Shown here one piece after another: positions 47,185-54,519 of a stretch of DNA of 64,000 bases. A program made the translations under genes and the position numbers. Each line of letters opens with the position of its first letter. Position 1 is the stretch's first letter. The notes below the pieces were generated by a model. It was not told where the DNA came from, searched no databases, and was given only the letters and a program-made list of their open reading frames with translations. The stretch comes from Ahrensia sp. (lineage in GTDB: Bacteria > Pseudomonadota > Alphaproteobacteria > Rhizobiales > Rhizobiaceae): positions 206,023-270,022 of the forward strand of contig PAKZ01000032.1 in the NCBI GenBank assembly GCA_002706335.1, in the 5' to 3' direction.

Positions 47185-48510
47185 TTAGGCTGCGTAATCG
47201 TAAACGATACGGCTAGCCTGCGCAGTCGTGATGCCTGCAGTTTTCTTCAGCTCGGCGATAGCGCCGGCCTTGGATGACTTTTCGACTGCAAGCCGCTGCC
47301 ATTCGTGGTCGTACTTCTTTTCGACTTTGCGAATATCGACGCGCTCGTAAACCGCGAACTCTGTGCCAGGCGTCATGTCGGCAAGCCGCTGCGCTTCGGC
47401 CTTCGCGCTTTCGACATTGGCGTGGACATACGGCTTGTGCGTTGGTCGCGGAGTCCCGTTGCTGGCCAACTTGGCGACGATGGCGGTGTTGGATGTGGCG
47501 TGTCGAATTGTGTCTTCAAAATACCCGCCGTTGCACTGCCCGTTGCGTCCTTCCGTGTCGTCCCATACAACGTCGATAAGTTTTGTTTTTACGATGCCGC
47601 ATTGGTATTCACCCCTTGGTCCTACGCGACCTTTGTGACCAACGTCAGCCGCCATCCCGCTCTTTGCGACTTCGATTCGATCACCGACCTTGAACTTCGG
47701 TTCGCGGCGATCCGTGCTATTGCTATTGACTGTGACACCGTCCTTTACAACTTCGCGCAACTCGAAAATATGTGCTTCACGCACCAAATTCGGACCGTAA
47801 TCGCTGCTACCGTCGACGCGGTAAATGTCGCCGTCGCTACGCGGACACTCCCAAGGATGACTAGTGTCGTCTGACCACTTACGCATCGGACCGACGCGCT
47901 TGCCAGTCGTATCGACGTAGTATTTGCCAGCCTCGATGTGAAGTGGCGCCGCCTCGGCATTGACGTAATCGACCCACCAAACCTTGTCGTTGCCGAAATC
48001 GACGTGCATGTTGGTTGCCGCTGTTTCGAGAACGGTTCCGACCATGCCGGAATACACCCACGTGTCCTGGTCCGTCGTTACGCGGATGACTTCGCCTGCC
48101 TTGAAGGGCGGCGGTGCGAGTTCGAGGTCTCCGCTATGAATGTGTCCAGAAGGGCAGCCGACCGTCCAATCGGTTGCGTAAATATAGCCATTGCCGTCAA
48201 CGACGTCGACGGTTCCGTAACAGTCCTCGCCGAACATGTAGTCGCGACTTACAACGCGGTCGCCTACTTTGAATTTCGGCGTCATGGCAGACTCACGCGC
48301 CTTGCGGAACGATTCCGCGTCATAATACGGCCCGCTGCCGCCCGGCCTGTTGCTTATCCCGATAAGATTGCCAGAAAACGAGACAGCATAAATCTCTTCA
48401 AGGTTGCCCTCGCTTTCTCTCCAGTATTGGTTCCAGTGGTCGACCACGAACGCGTAATCGGAATCTGTGTATTCGATTCGATCACCCGCTTTAAACTTCT
48501 CTTCCATCAT
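47185..48510 (-). CDS. Large early protein with tandem SH3/KOW-like domains
   Basis: The 441-residue protein repeats the phrase FKxGDRI/V at least four times: EKFKAGDRIEYTDS (residue 5), PKFKVGDRVVSRD (78), PPFKAGEVIRVTT (135) and PKFKVGDRIEVAKSG (275). Each is followed by a G-V/D-G turn, so it should fold as several SH3-like barrels. The C-terminus is a helix with ELKKTAGITTAQASRIVYD. No catalytic motif seen. The barrels may bind RNA, DNA or a host protein. It is the largest early operon gene of unknown role. Confidence 0.7.
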   Translation of the reverse strand: MMEEKFKAGDRIEYTDSDYAFVVDHWNQYWRESEGNLEEIYAVSFSGNLIGISNRPGGSGPYYDAESFRKARESAMTPKFKVGDRVVSRDYMFGEDCYGTVDVVDGNGYIYATDWTVGCPSGHIHSGDLELAPPPFKAGEVIRVTTDQDTWVYSGMVGTVLETAATNMHVDFGNDKVWWVDYVNAEAAPLHIEAGKYYVDTTGKRVGPMRKWSDDTSHPWECPRSDGDIYRVDGSSDYGPNLVREAHIFELREVVKDGVTVNSNSTDRREPKFKVGDRIEVAKSGMAADVGHKGRVGPRGEYQCGIVKTKLIDVVWDDTEGRNGQCNGGYFEDTIRHATSNTAIVAKLASNGTPRPTHKPYVHANVESAKAEAQRLADMTPGTEFAVYERVDIRKVEKKYDHEWQRLAVEKSSKAGAIAELKKTAGITTAQASRIVYDYAA

Positions 48511-48782
48511 GCCACTCCTTTAGCTCTAGCCGCCGCTAGGTCGATCACCTGCGCCGTCGTGTTCGCTTTGACTTCGTTGGTTTCTCCGTCGCCTGCCGAG
48601 TCGCCGACAAGTTCGCTTTCGACGAACCATGCGCGGTACAGTTCGGATCCAGTCCAAACGCGCAGTTCGTATTCCTCCTCGCCGAAGTTGGTCTGTCTGA
48701 AATTCAGAACCTGCCCAAGCCAGCCGTTAATCCGCAGTTTGACGAATTCGCCGATCTCGTATCCGAGCCATTCGTCAAACAT
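48507..48782 (-). CDS. 91-residue SH3-like protein
   Basis: The product (MFDEWLGYEIGEFVKLRING) continues WLGQVLNFRQTNFGEEEYEL, a single SH3-like unit of the same kind as in the following large gene. ATG at 48782. The stop overlaps the next start (ATGA). Confidence 0.6.
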   Translation of the reverse strand: MFDEWLGYEIGEFVKLRINGWLGQVLNFRQTNFGEEEYELRVWTGSELYRAWFVESELVGDSAGDGETNEVKANTTAQVIDLAAARAKGVA

Positions 48783-48969
48783 TGGCGCCGTCCTTCATGC
48801 GCTGCAAACCAACCCACTGGCGCTTCTTGCGCCCGCCTTCGTCTGTTTCGACGAGATAGCTTCTGCCGCCATCTAGAAATTCCGACGAGCCGACAATGAC
48901 GCCCTTTACGGTGATTTCGATTTCGTCGCCGAGCTCGTACTGCGTTGCCGCCGCCTTGACGGCGGTCAT
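48775..48969 (-). CDS. 64-residue SH3-like protein
   Basis: The product has YELGDEIEITVKGVIVGSSE then GGRSYLVETDEGGRKKRQWV, again a small beta-barrel pattern. ATG at 48969. Together with its two downstream neighbours it forms a block of SH3-like genes at the head of the early operon. Function unknown. Confidence 0.6.
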   Translation of the reverse strand: MTAVKAAATQYELGDEIEITVKGVIVGSSEFLDGGRSYLVETDEGGRKKRQWVGLQRMKDGANV

Positions 48970-49199
48970 GCTGCAACTCCATCGATTGCGGCGATGCGCG
49001 GCATGCGGACCGGCTTTCGATAGCCGTCAACGTCGGGCGCGTAATGAATGACCGTATTGGCGTCGTCGCGCGGTTCAGCCGGCGGCGTGTTACCGGCGCA
49101 TTTGTACGCCCACTGTTTGGAGATGCCGAGTTTCTCGGCGATGGTGGCGATTGACTTCCCGTCAGCCCGCATGGCGCAGGCGCTCTTTTCAACGTTCAT
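48966..49199 (-). CDS. HTH protein, first gene of the early leftward operon
   Basis: The 77-residue product has an HTH (residues 9-36): AMRADGKSIATIAEKLGISK followed by QWAYKCAG. Its position, directly opposite the CI-like repressor across two operators, is that of a Cro-type regulator, but the family is not clearly Cro. AACCACCACA at 49214-49223 and AAAGGA precede ATG at 49199. Confidence 0.7.
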   Translation of the reverse strand: MNVEKSACAMRADGKSIATIAEKLGISKQWAYKCAGNTPPAEPRDDANTVIHYAPDVDGYRKPVRMPRIAAIDGVAA

Positions 49200-49271
49200 G
49201 AGTGAGCGTCCTTTGTGGTGGTTTCCCGAAAATTTTAACTTTTTTGCCGGGATTCGTTTACTACGTCACAA

Positions 49272-49324
49272 GGGATATGCTTTTTCGCCTATACGGTCAA
49301 GGATAAATATGCGATAACGCCTAG
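49272..49324. promoter_or_regulatory. Immunity control region with two operators and leftward promoter(s)
   Basis: Two operators, 49276-49291 (TATGCTTTTTCGCCTA) and 49308-49323 (TATGCGATAACGCCTA), are 32 bases apart. A leftward promoter TTGACC (49300-49295), 17 bases, TATCCC (49277-49272) covers the first. A second leftward possibility, TTGCAA, 18 bases, TATTTA, covers the second. No strong rightward promoter for the repressor is seen, so its expression may depend on repressor binding. Confidence 0.72.
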
Positions 49325-49381
49325 CCGTTGCAAAAAAAGCGCAAAAGCGCATATGAGGCGGCTAGACAGGGAGAATGGAAA

Positions 49382-50056
49382 ATGAAGACAGAAACCATAG
49401 GGCAGCGAGTAAAGAAGCTGCGAAAGGATGTCGGCCTTACACAGACCGATCTTGCCAAGCAGTGCGGCGTCGACCAGGCGACCGTTTCAAAATGGGAGCG
49501 CGGCATCGATAAGCCGGGTTCAAAGTCGATCGCAGTGCTGGCCGATATGGCCGGCATGCCGGTAAGCGCTTTTCTTGGCATCAAGGCGGCGCCGCGAAAC
49601 ACGGCGCAAAACGTCAAAACGTTTCGCGTTGTCGCACCGCTTCAGGCCGGCGTTTGGCGGGAGGCGGTAGAGTGGCCGCCAGACGAGCAATATGACGTGC
49701 CTATTCCTTGGCATCCAAACATGCCGGACATGCCCATGACCGGCTACCTCGTCCAAGGCAACAGCATGAACAAGGTTTATCCAAGCGGGTCGCTTGTATT
49801 CGTTTCGTCAACTATTGCGAACGGACTAAAGCCAAAAAGCGGACAGCGGGTATTGGTTCAACGGCGCAATAAAGACGGTTTATACGAAGCTACCCTAAAG
49901 GAATATGTCGTCGATGAAAACGGCAAGAAATGGCTATGGCCGCGCTCTCACGACCCGGAGTTTCAGGCGCCGATCGAGGTTGGCAAGAGCGACGATGACA
50001 TAACGATTACCGGGATTGTTATGTACTCCTTTATTGCCGAGCCGTTTTTGCGCTGA
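49382..50056 (+). CDS. CI-like repressor (HTH plus LexA/S24 peptidase)
   Basis: The 224-residue protein has an XRE-type HTH at residues 18-40 (GLTQTDLAKQCGVDQATVSK) and a C-terminal S24 domain with Ser128 (VQGNSMNKVYPSGS) and Lys173 (YEATLKEY). The likely self-cleavage bond is Ala89-Gly90 (PLQAGVW). RecA-stimulated cleavage after DNA damage should induce the prophage. It is the best candidate to bind the 16-bp operators. ATG at 49382 is used, although an in-frame start at 49328 exists without a ribosome site. Confidence 0.92.
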   Translation: MKTETIGQRVKKLRKDVGLTQTDLAKQCGVDQATVSKWERGIDKPGSKSIAVLADMAGMPVSAFLGIKAAPRNTAQNVKTFRVVAPLQAGVWREAVEWPPDEQYDVPIPWHPNMPDMPMTGYLVQGNSMNKVYPSGSLVFVSSTIANGLKPKSGQRVLVQRRNKDGLYEATLKEYVVDENGKKWLWPRSHDPEFQAPIEVGKSDDDITITGIVMYSFIAEPFLR

Positions 50057-50065
50057 AAAAAGACA

Positions 50066-50098
50066 ATGCGCGGGCGGTATGCGTTCGCGCATTTTTTT
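50066..50098 (+). terminator. Terminator after the repressor gene
   Basis: ATGCGCG (50066-50072) pairs with CGCGCAT (50086-50092), followed by seven T. It isolates repressor transcription from the RNA ligase operon, whose promoter starts inside the T-run. Confidence 0.85.
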
Positions 50099-50099
50099 G

Positions 50100-50128
50100 T
50101 TGCATTAATAGGCGAAAACGCCTAGATT
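50100..50128 (+). promoter_or_regulatory. Rightward repressor-controlled promoter of the RNA ligase operon
   Basis: TTGCAT (50100-50105), 17 bases, TAGATT (50123-50128). The operator TAGGCGAAAACGCCTA (50109-50124) fills the spacer and is a perfect palindrome. It would drive 50159 to the integrase. Confidence 0.82.
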
Positions 50129-50158
50129 GGCGTGAAATGGAATCGCGAGGACGAAAGC

Positions 50159-50338
50159 ATGACCACTGAAGTGCAACGAGTTAAGGCAGAAATAGAACGG
50201 CGCGTTAAGGGATACGACGTATTCCTCGCCGCTCTCCGCGAGATAATCGACCGCAGCAATAACGGCGAGCTTGGTACGTCGAAGGTCATCGACATGCGCA
50301 AGATTGCCGAGCGCGCGATTGCGGAGGTGGCGGTATGA
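50159..50338 (+). CDS. 59-residue helical protein before RNA ligase
   Basis: ATG at 50159 has GAGGAC 7 bases upstream. The product (MTTEVQRVKAEIERRVKGYD) is helical, continuing VFLAALREIIDRSNNGELGT. No family recognised. It overlaps the ligase start (ATGA), suggesting coupling. Confidence 0.65.
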   Translation: MTTEVQRVKAEIERRVKGYDVFLAALREIIDRSNNGELGTSKVIDMRKIAERAIAEVAV

Positions 50339-51456
50339 CCCACCCCACCATAACCCACATCGACGACGTTTTGCCGTCCGTCAAGGACCGAACCGATTTC
50401 GTCGTTGTCGACAAAGGCGATTACACAGTCATTGACTACGTATACGCCTTGCCGGACAGCTTCGACGATCCGATACGGCGCGAGTGTCGCGGCATCAAGT
50501 TTGCGCGCGACGGCAGCATCCTGGCGCGGCCATTCCACAAATTCTTTAATATCGGCGAGCGCGAGGAAACACAGCCGGCGGCGATCGACTTCAACGAGCC
50601 GCACAGTGTTACGGAGAAGCTTGACGGCACGATGATCCACGCAGCGTTCGTGAACGGCGTCGGTTGCTTTATGACGCGCATGGGCCGGACAGACCATGCG
50701 TTGCGCGCGGAGCGGCATTTCACGCGCGCCATTGAGCGCGAGTGCGCCATTCTAATGCATGGAGAGCATCCAGCGACTCCGATTTTCGAATGGACGGCGC
50801 CGGATAACCGCATAGTGGTGCGGTACGAAGAAAGCGCGCTTACCCTATTGGCTATAAGACGCAACGAAGACGGCCATTACTACCCGCGCGCTGTTGTCGA
50901 GGATTGGGCCAAGGACATGGGCATACCCCACGTCGCCCACCACACGCAGCGCCACAACAGTGCCGCGGACTTTCTCGCTTACGCTCGAGCGATACAAGGC
51001 GCGGAAGGCTTCGTCGTGCGGTTCGATAGCGGACTATGGGTGAAAGCCAAAGGCGAGGACTACGTCCTGAAGCACCGCGCCAAGGACAGCATCATGCACG
51101 AGAAGAACATTCTCGCGCTAGTGCTAAGCGGCGGCATTGACGACGTTCTGCCGCTGCTCGACGACGCGGACGCTGATGCTGTCCGCGAGTATGCGACTGC
51201 GGTCGAGTTAGGTATCGCGGAACAGGCAGAGGCGCTTTGGGCGATTATTGCTGATAACGACAACGGTTACGACAGAAAGACGTTCGCAACGACAGTTGTG
51301 CCGAGGCTGCATCAGTCGTTGCGTCCACTAGCTTTTCAAATTTACGACGGCGTCGCACCGCGCCAGGCTATCACGGAGCGCCTTGCAGCCAACTGCAACA
51401 GCCAAACGCAGGTAGACGCATACCGACCACTGCACGGCGCCGTTTGGCGCTACTGA
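50335..51456 (+). CDS. T4 RNA ligase 1-like RNA ligase
   Basis: The 373-residue protein has nucleotidyltransferase motif I SVTEKLDGTMIHA (Lys95), CRGIKFARDGSI before it as in T4 Rnl1, motif IV GAEGFVVRFDSG and motif V WVKAKGEDYVLK. It would seal RNA ends, typically repairing tRNA cut by a host anticodon nuclease. No polynucleotide kinase-phosphatase partner was seen in the window. The location right after the immunity region, under a repressor operator, makes it an immediate early gene. Confidence 0.9.
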   Translation: MTHPTITHIDDVLPSVKDRTDFVVVDKGDYTVIDYVYALPDSFDDPIRRECRGIKFARDGSILARPFHKFFNIGEREETQPAAIDFNEPHSVTEKLDGTMIHAAFVNGVGCFMTRMGRTDHALRAERHFTRAIERECAILMHGEHPATPIFEWTAPDNRIVVRYEESALTLLAIRRNEDGHYYPRAVVEDWAKDMGIPHVAHHTQRHNSAADFLAYARAIQGAEGFVVRFDSGLWVKAKGEDYVLKHRAKDSIMHEKNILALVLSGGIDDVLPLLDDADADAVREYATAVELGIAEQAEALWAIIADNDNGYDRKTFATTVVPRLHQSLRPLAFQIYDGVAPRQAITERLAANCNSQTQVDAYRPLHGAVWRY

Positions 51457-51459
51457 CCT

Positions 51460-51483
51460 AACCACCACAGGAGAACCACCACA
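51460..51483 (+). repeat. Double copy of the AACCACCACA start-associated motif
   Basis: Exact 10-base copies lie at 51460-51469 and 51474-51483, the second directly before ATG 51484. Other exact sense-strand copies precede leftward genes: 3466-3475, 5484-5493, 18100-18109, 38165-38174, 38611-38620, 43924-43933, 44742-44751 and 49214-49223. Close variants are at 3483, 16263, 16281, 38183, 43940, 43966 and 44759. Five of them run straight into AAGGA or AAAGGA and then the start codon. Confidence 0.85.
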
Positions 51484-51639
51484 ATGTATCCGGTAATCAC
51501 AGCACAAGAAGCATTCGCGCAGGGCAGCAAGCCGTGGCTGCTCTATCACATCGCCAGCAAGTACGGCCGCTCGCCTATCGCGCGCAAGTTGCGTGATACA
51601 GCGCGCGAGCTCGCTGCGCTTTTGGCTGCTGCGCGATGA
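51484..51639 (+). CDS. 51-residue hypothetical protein
   Basis: ATG at 51484 directly follows AACCACCACA. The product (MYPVITAQEAFAQGSKPWLL) continues YHIASKYGRSPIARKLRDTA, a small helical basic protein. It overlaps the next gene as ATGA. Function unknown. Confidence 0.62.
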   Translation: MYPVITAQEAFAQGSKPWLLYHIASKYGRSPIARKLRDTARELAALLAAAR

Positions 51640-52244
51640 GTGCCGCACTGAGGGCGGCACGGGACGCGGCGATGAAAAAGGCAGCGTCACTCCCGAAGGT
51701 GAAGATCAAAGGGGAAAGTCGAGGCGCGTTGATTTGCATCGACGAGATCGACCGCCTCCGCGCCAGCTGTGCTGAGCTTGAGAAGGCGCTCGGCGAAGTT
51801 CTGGAAATCATGCCGATGGACCGTGAAGAACTCGAAACAGGCCCGTTGCGAGTTGAGGAAATGTACAAGCGCGAAACTGGGAAAGAGCCGTCCGCAAACC
51901 ATGACGAGTTTACGGAATGGTGTTGGTCAAAGGTCCGCCGCGCCCGCGCCACCCTCGCAGGGGCGCACATGGAAATGCCGCCGAAGCGCGAAATCAAAAG
52001 CACAATGGAAATTCTACAGCGCCTCGCGGACGGCGACAGGATCGTGTTTTCGGAGGACGGCGAAGAGGCATGGTTCGCAGGCGGCGACCGTGCGTTCGTC
52101 GGCAACGTCATCATCGAAATGCGCAGCAAGGGCTACCTCAAGCGCATGTGCGACGACGAAGAAAACTACCGCGGCTCAGGCGAGTACGACACGATCAGCG
52201 AAAAAGGCCGCGCCACCCTACAAGGACAAGACAATGGCAGGTGA
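51636..52244 (+). CDS. 202-residue phage protein, unknown
   Basis: The product starts with MSAALRAARDAAMKKAASLP and has a coiled-coil segment (DRLRASCAELEKALGEVLEI), then NHDEFTEWCWSKVRRARATL and a mixed C-terminal domain (DRIVFSEDGEEAWFAGGD). No family recognised. The C-terminal part may be a winged-helix-like fold. It overlaps the next gene by 11 bases. Confidence 0.62.
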   Translation: MSAALRAARDAAMKKAASLPKVKIKGESRGALICIDEIDRLRASCAELEKALGEVLEIMPMDREELETGPLRVEEMYKRETGKEPSANHDEFTEWCWSKVRRARATLAGAHMEMPPKREIKSTMEILQRLADGDRIVFSEDGEEAWFAGGDRAFVGNVIIEMRSKGYLKRMCDDEENYRGSGEYDTISEKGRATLQGQDNGR

Positions 52245-52641
52245 TATCGAGATTACGGACGAGATGGTTGAAGCCGCATGCAGGGCGTACTGGCCGCTCC
52301 ACTGGCCGCAGCAATTCAGCGACGACGATGCCGGTTCAATCCGCAAGCATATTCGAGCTAGCATCGAAGCCGTCTACCCTCCCATTGCCAAGACCGCCCA
52401 AGCGGAGGCGAGAGAGGCGGCTGCGGAGCGCGCTAAAACAGAGCTTGAGAATTGGGGCATTGACCTTCAGCACACATCCGACGCCTACCGCGATGCAGCC
52501 GTCAGCGGGGAATTCAACGGCAGACGGATAAAGCCAGAATTTGCCAAAGAACAGGCCGTGCGGTTCAAGGAGCGCGCCGACGCCATCTATGACTTTGGCG
52601 AACCGCTCGCCGCCGCCATCCGCTCTATGGAGGTGGAGTGA
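52234..52641 (+). CDS. 135-residue hypothetical protein
   Basis: ATG at 52234 has AAGGA upstream. The product has EITDEMVEAACRAYWPLHWP, a phrase frequent in small phage proteins (MVEAAxxAY), followed by a helical Ala/Glu-rich middle. Function unknown. Confidence 0.65.
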   Translation: MAGDIEITDEMVEAACRAYWPLHWPQQFSDDDAGSIRKHIRASIEAVYPPIAKTAQAEAREAAAERAKTELENWGIDLQHTSDAYRDAAVSGEFNGRRIKPEFAKEQAVRFKERADAIYDFGEPLAAAIRSMEVE

Positions 52642-52982
52642 TGGGACAGCCTATCAAGACAATCGAAGTGACCGTACAAGGCTTCCCGCCAGTTACTGCA
52701 TCGCATGTCACTGCCGCCGCCGCCTTTGCTGATGTGTGGAGGAAGTATCAAGTCTATGACGACAGGTGCACATTTCGCCGCTTCATGGAAATCGCGACAC
52801 GCAGGGTTGTGCCAAATCCCCCCGGCGTAGGCGACCCGATCAATGTCTGCGGACGTCCTGCTTGGTCGCTGGAGCCTCCGGCGCACACACGCGCGTTTGT
52901 CTACGATGGAGAACGTGTTCCAATGCGGGCGCATCATTCTGAAATCGAAGATGCCCGTCTCCGCCACTCCAAGGACACATGA
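52641..52982 (+). CDS. 113-residue hypothetical protein
   Basis: ATG at 52641 shares one base with the previous stop (TGATG). The product (MGQPIKTIEVTVQGFPPVTA) has an aromatic-rich middle (FADVWRKYQVYDDRCTFRRF). No family recognised. It overlaps the excisionase start (ATGA). Confidence 0.6.
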   Translation: MGQPIKTIEVTVQGFPPVTASHVTAAAAFADVWRKYQVYDDRCTFRRFMEIATRRVVPNPPGVGDPINVCGRPAWSLEPPAHTRAFVYDGERVPMRAHHSEIEDARLRHSKDT

Positions 52983-53242
52983 CCGTGAGCGCGCCAGCCA
53001 ACGATAACGAACCGCGTCTTCTTACCAGACAGGAGGCATCCACCTACCTTGGCATTAGTCCGTCGCTGTTTTCATCGTGGGTAAGCGACGGTTATATGCC
53101 GGCGGCGCTGGCATGGACAAAGCGATGGGATAAACGCGCGATCGACGCGGTGCTTGATAAAGCTTCCGGTCTCGATAAAGGTGTAACCAATACGGAGACA
53201 CCTTACGAGAAGTGGAAGCGGGAAAGTGAGAGTCGTGCTTGA
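52979..53242 (+). CDS. xis: Excisionase-like HTH protein
   Basis: The 87-residue product has LLTRQEASTYLGISPSLFSS and WVSDGYMPAALAWTKRWDKR, a MerR/excisionase-type winged helix that reads DNA at att arms. It is directly upstream of the integrase and overlaps it by 17 bases, the classic xis-int arrangement. It should direct excision during induction. Confidence 0.8.
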   Translation: MTVSAPANDNEPRLLTRQEASTYLGISPSLFSSWVSDGYMPAALAWTKRWDKRAIDAVLDKASGLDKGVTNTETPYEKWKRESESRA

Positions 53243-54290
53243 AGGTATCCACAAGGTCAAAGCCAAACTAGCCGGGGGCAAGCAGAAATATTACCTGTAC
53301 GCCTGGCGAGGCGGTCCGCTGCTTAGTGACGCGGACGGCAATGCGCTGCAGCCTGGTGACAAGCGCATAGCGAAAGCCTACGCAGACGCGCACGAGGCGG
53401 ACAAGAAAAAGAACGACGACACGCTGCGAACGCTTATCGACGAGTTCCGCCGATCGACGGAATACACGGAGAAAGCAGACAAGACGCGCCGAGGTTACGA
53501 CCTTTACCTAGGCAGGATCGAAAGCGCAGCGATTGCAGACATGCCGATCGAGGCCGTGCAGGATCCATCTGCGCGCGGTTCGTTCAAGGCATGGCGCGAT
53601 ACGATGGCGGATAAGCCGCGTTCCGCGGATTACGCTTGGGTTACGCTGGCGCGCGTGCTGTCTGTAGCGAAGGACAACGGCCGCATTGCGGTAAACGTGT
53701 GCGAGCGCGGCGGCAGGCTATACAAGGCTAATCGGTCGGAAATCATTTGGGAAGAAGATCACATCGCGGCCATGATGAAGGCGGCAAGACGGCCGCTGCA
53801 GATGGCGCTAATGCTTGGTCTTTGGACAGGCCAGCGCGAAGGCGACCTATTGCGTGTGGCGTGGAATGCGTACGACGGCAAGTCGCTGCGCATCAAGCAA
53901 GGTAAGACAGGCGCACGAGTTACGATTCCGGTTGGCGAGACGCTAAGGCAGATGCTTGATGCCGCGCCGCGTGTGTCGACGTCCATCCTTACGAACACAC
54001 GCAACAAGCCGTGGACCGAAGACGGATTCCGCGCGTCGTGGGCTACAGCGTACCGCAATAGCGGCCTGCCGATGGCTAAAGGCGAGAAGCTGCACTTCCA
54101 CGACCTGCGCGGTACGGCCGTTACGCGCCTGGCGCTGGCTGGCTGCAGTAATTCGCAGATCGCCGCGATTACCGGCCATAGCCTGCGCGATGTCGAGGCA
54201 ATCCTCGATACGCACTATCTAGGCGGGCGCGTCGAGCTCGCGGAGCAGGCTATGTTGAAGCTGGAACAACACGCACGGAAGGTGGTGTAG
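53226..54290 (+). CDS. int: Tyrosine recombinase integrase
   Basis: The 354-residue protein has an N-terminal SAM-like core-binding domain and the catalytic set Arg204 (TGQREGDLLRV), His292-x2-Arg295 (HFHDLRGTAVT), His318 (ITGHSLRD) and Tyr331 (DTHYLGG). GTG at 53226 is the probable start. It inserts the phage at the tRNA-Lys 3' end. Unusually, it lies 4.9 kb from the attachment site, with a cargo block between. Confidence 0.93.
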   Translation: MRVVLEGIHKVKAKLAGGKQKYYLYAWRGGPLLSDADGNALQPGDKRIAKAYADAHEADKKKNDDTLRTLIDEFRRSTEYTEKADKTRRGYDLYLGRIESAAIADMPIEAVQDPSARGSFKAWRDTMADKPRSADYAWVTLARVLSVAKDNGRIAVNVCERGGRLYKANRSEIIWEEDHIAAMMKAARRPLQMALMLGLWTGQREGDLLRVAWNAYDGKSLRIKQGKTGARVTIPVGETLRQMLDAAPRVSTSILTNTRNKPWTEDGFRASWATAYRNSGLPMAKGEKLHFHDLRGTAVTRLALAGCSNSQIAAITGHSLRDVEAILDTHYLGGRVELAEQAMLKLEQHARKVV

Positions 54291-54293
54291 GTT

Positions 54294-54449
54294 ATGAAAA
54301 CACGTGAAGAAAAAAGAGACGCAATGCTGAAGCAACTAGGCGTAAGCAAGGAGCAGTTTGAAAAAGACATGGAGTCCGTTAGGCGGCTGCGCCATTGCGC
54401 TGACGAATTTGTGAAACAGCGCGTCAACGAAGTGTTAGACAAAGATTAG
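54294..54449 (+). CDS. 51-residue charged protein after integrase
   Basis: ATG at 54294. The product (MKTREEKRDAMLKQLGVSKE) is helical and highly charged, and ends QRVNEVLDKD. It may be a small antitoxin-like or regulatory protein, but no family was recognised. A weak hairpin with a T-run follows. Confidence 0.6.
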   Translation: MKTREEKRDAMLKQLGVSKEQFEKDMESVRRLRHCADEFVKQRVNEVLDKD

Positions 54450-54468
54450 GCGCACGCGCATTTTTTTG

Positions 54469-54497
54469 TTGCGTCGTTAGGCGTTTTCGCATATTGA
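54469..54497 (+). promoter_or_regulatory. Rightward repressor-controlled promoter of the cargo helicase
   Basis: TTGCGT (54469-54474), 17 bases, TATTGA (54492-54497). The operator TTAGGCGTTTTCGCATA with core 54478-54493 fills the spacer. The transcript would have a leader of about 15 bases before the helicase ATG at 54520. Confidence 0.8.
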
Positions 54498-54519
54498 TGG
54501 AAAATCCATGGAGGCGCGT

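Noticed and set aside
54450..54468. A strong terminator after the 51-residue gene
   Set aside because: A T-run follows GCGCACGCGC, but the stem is only about four pairs. It is too weak to call.
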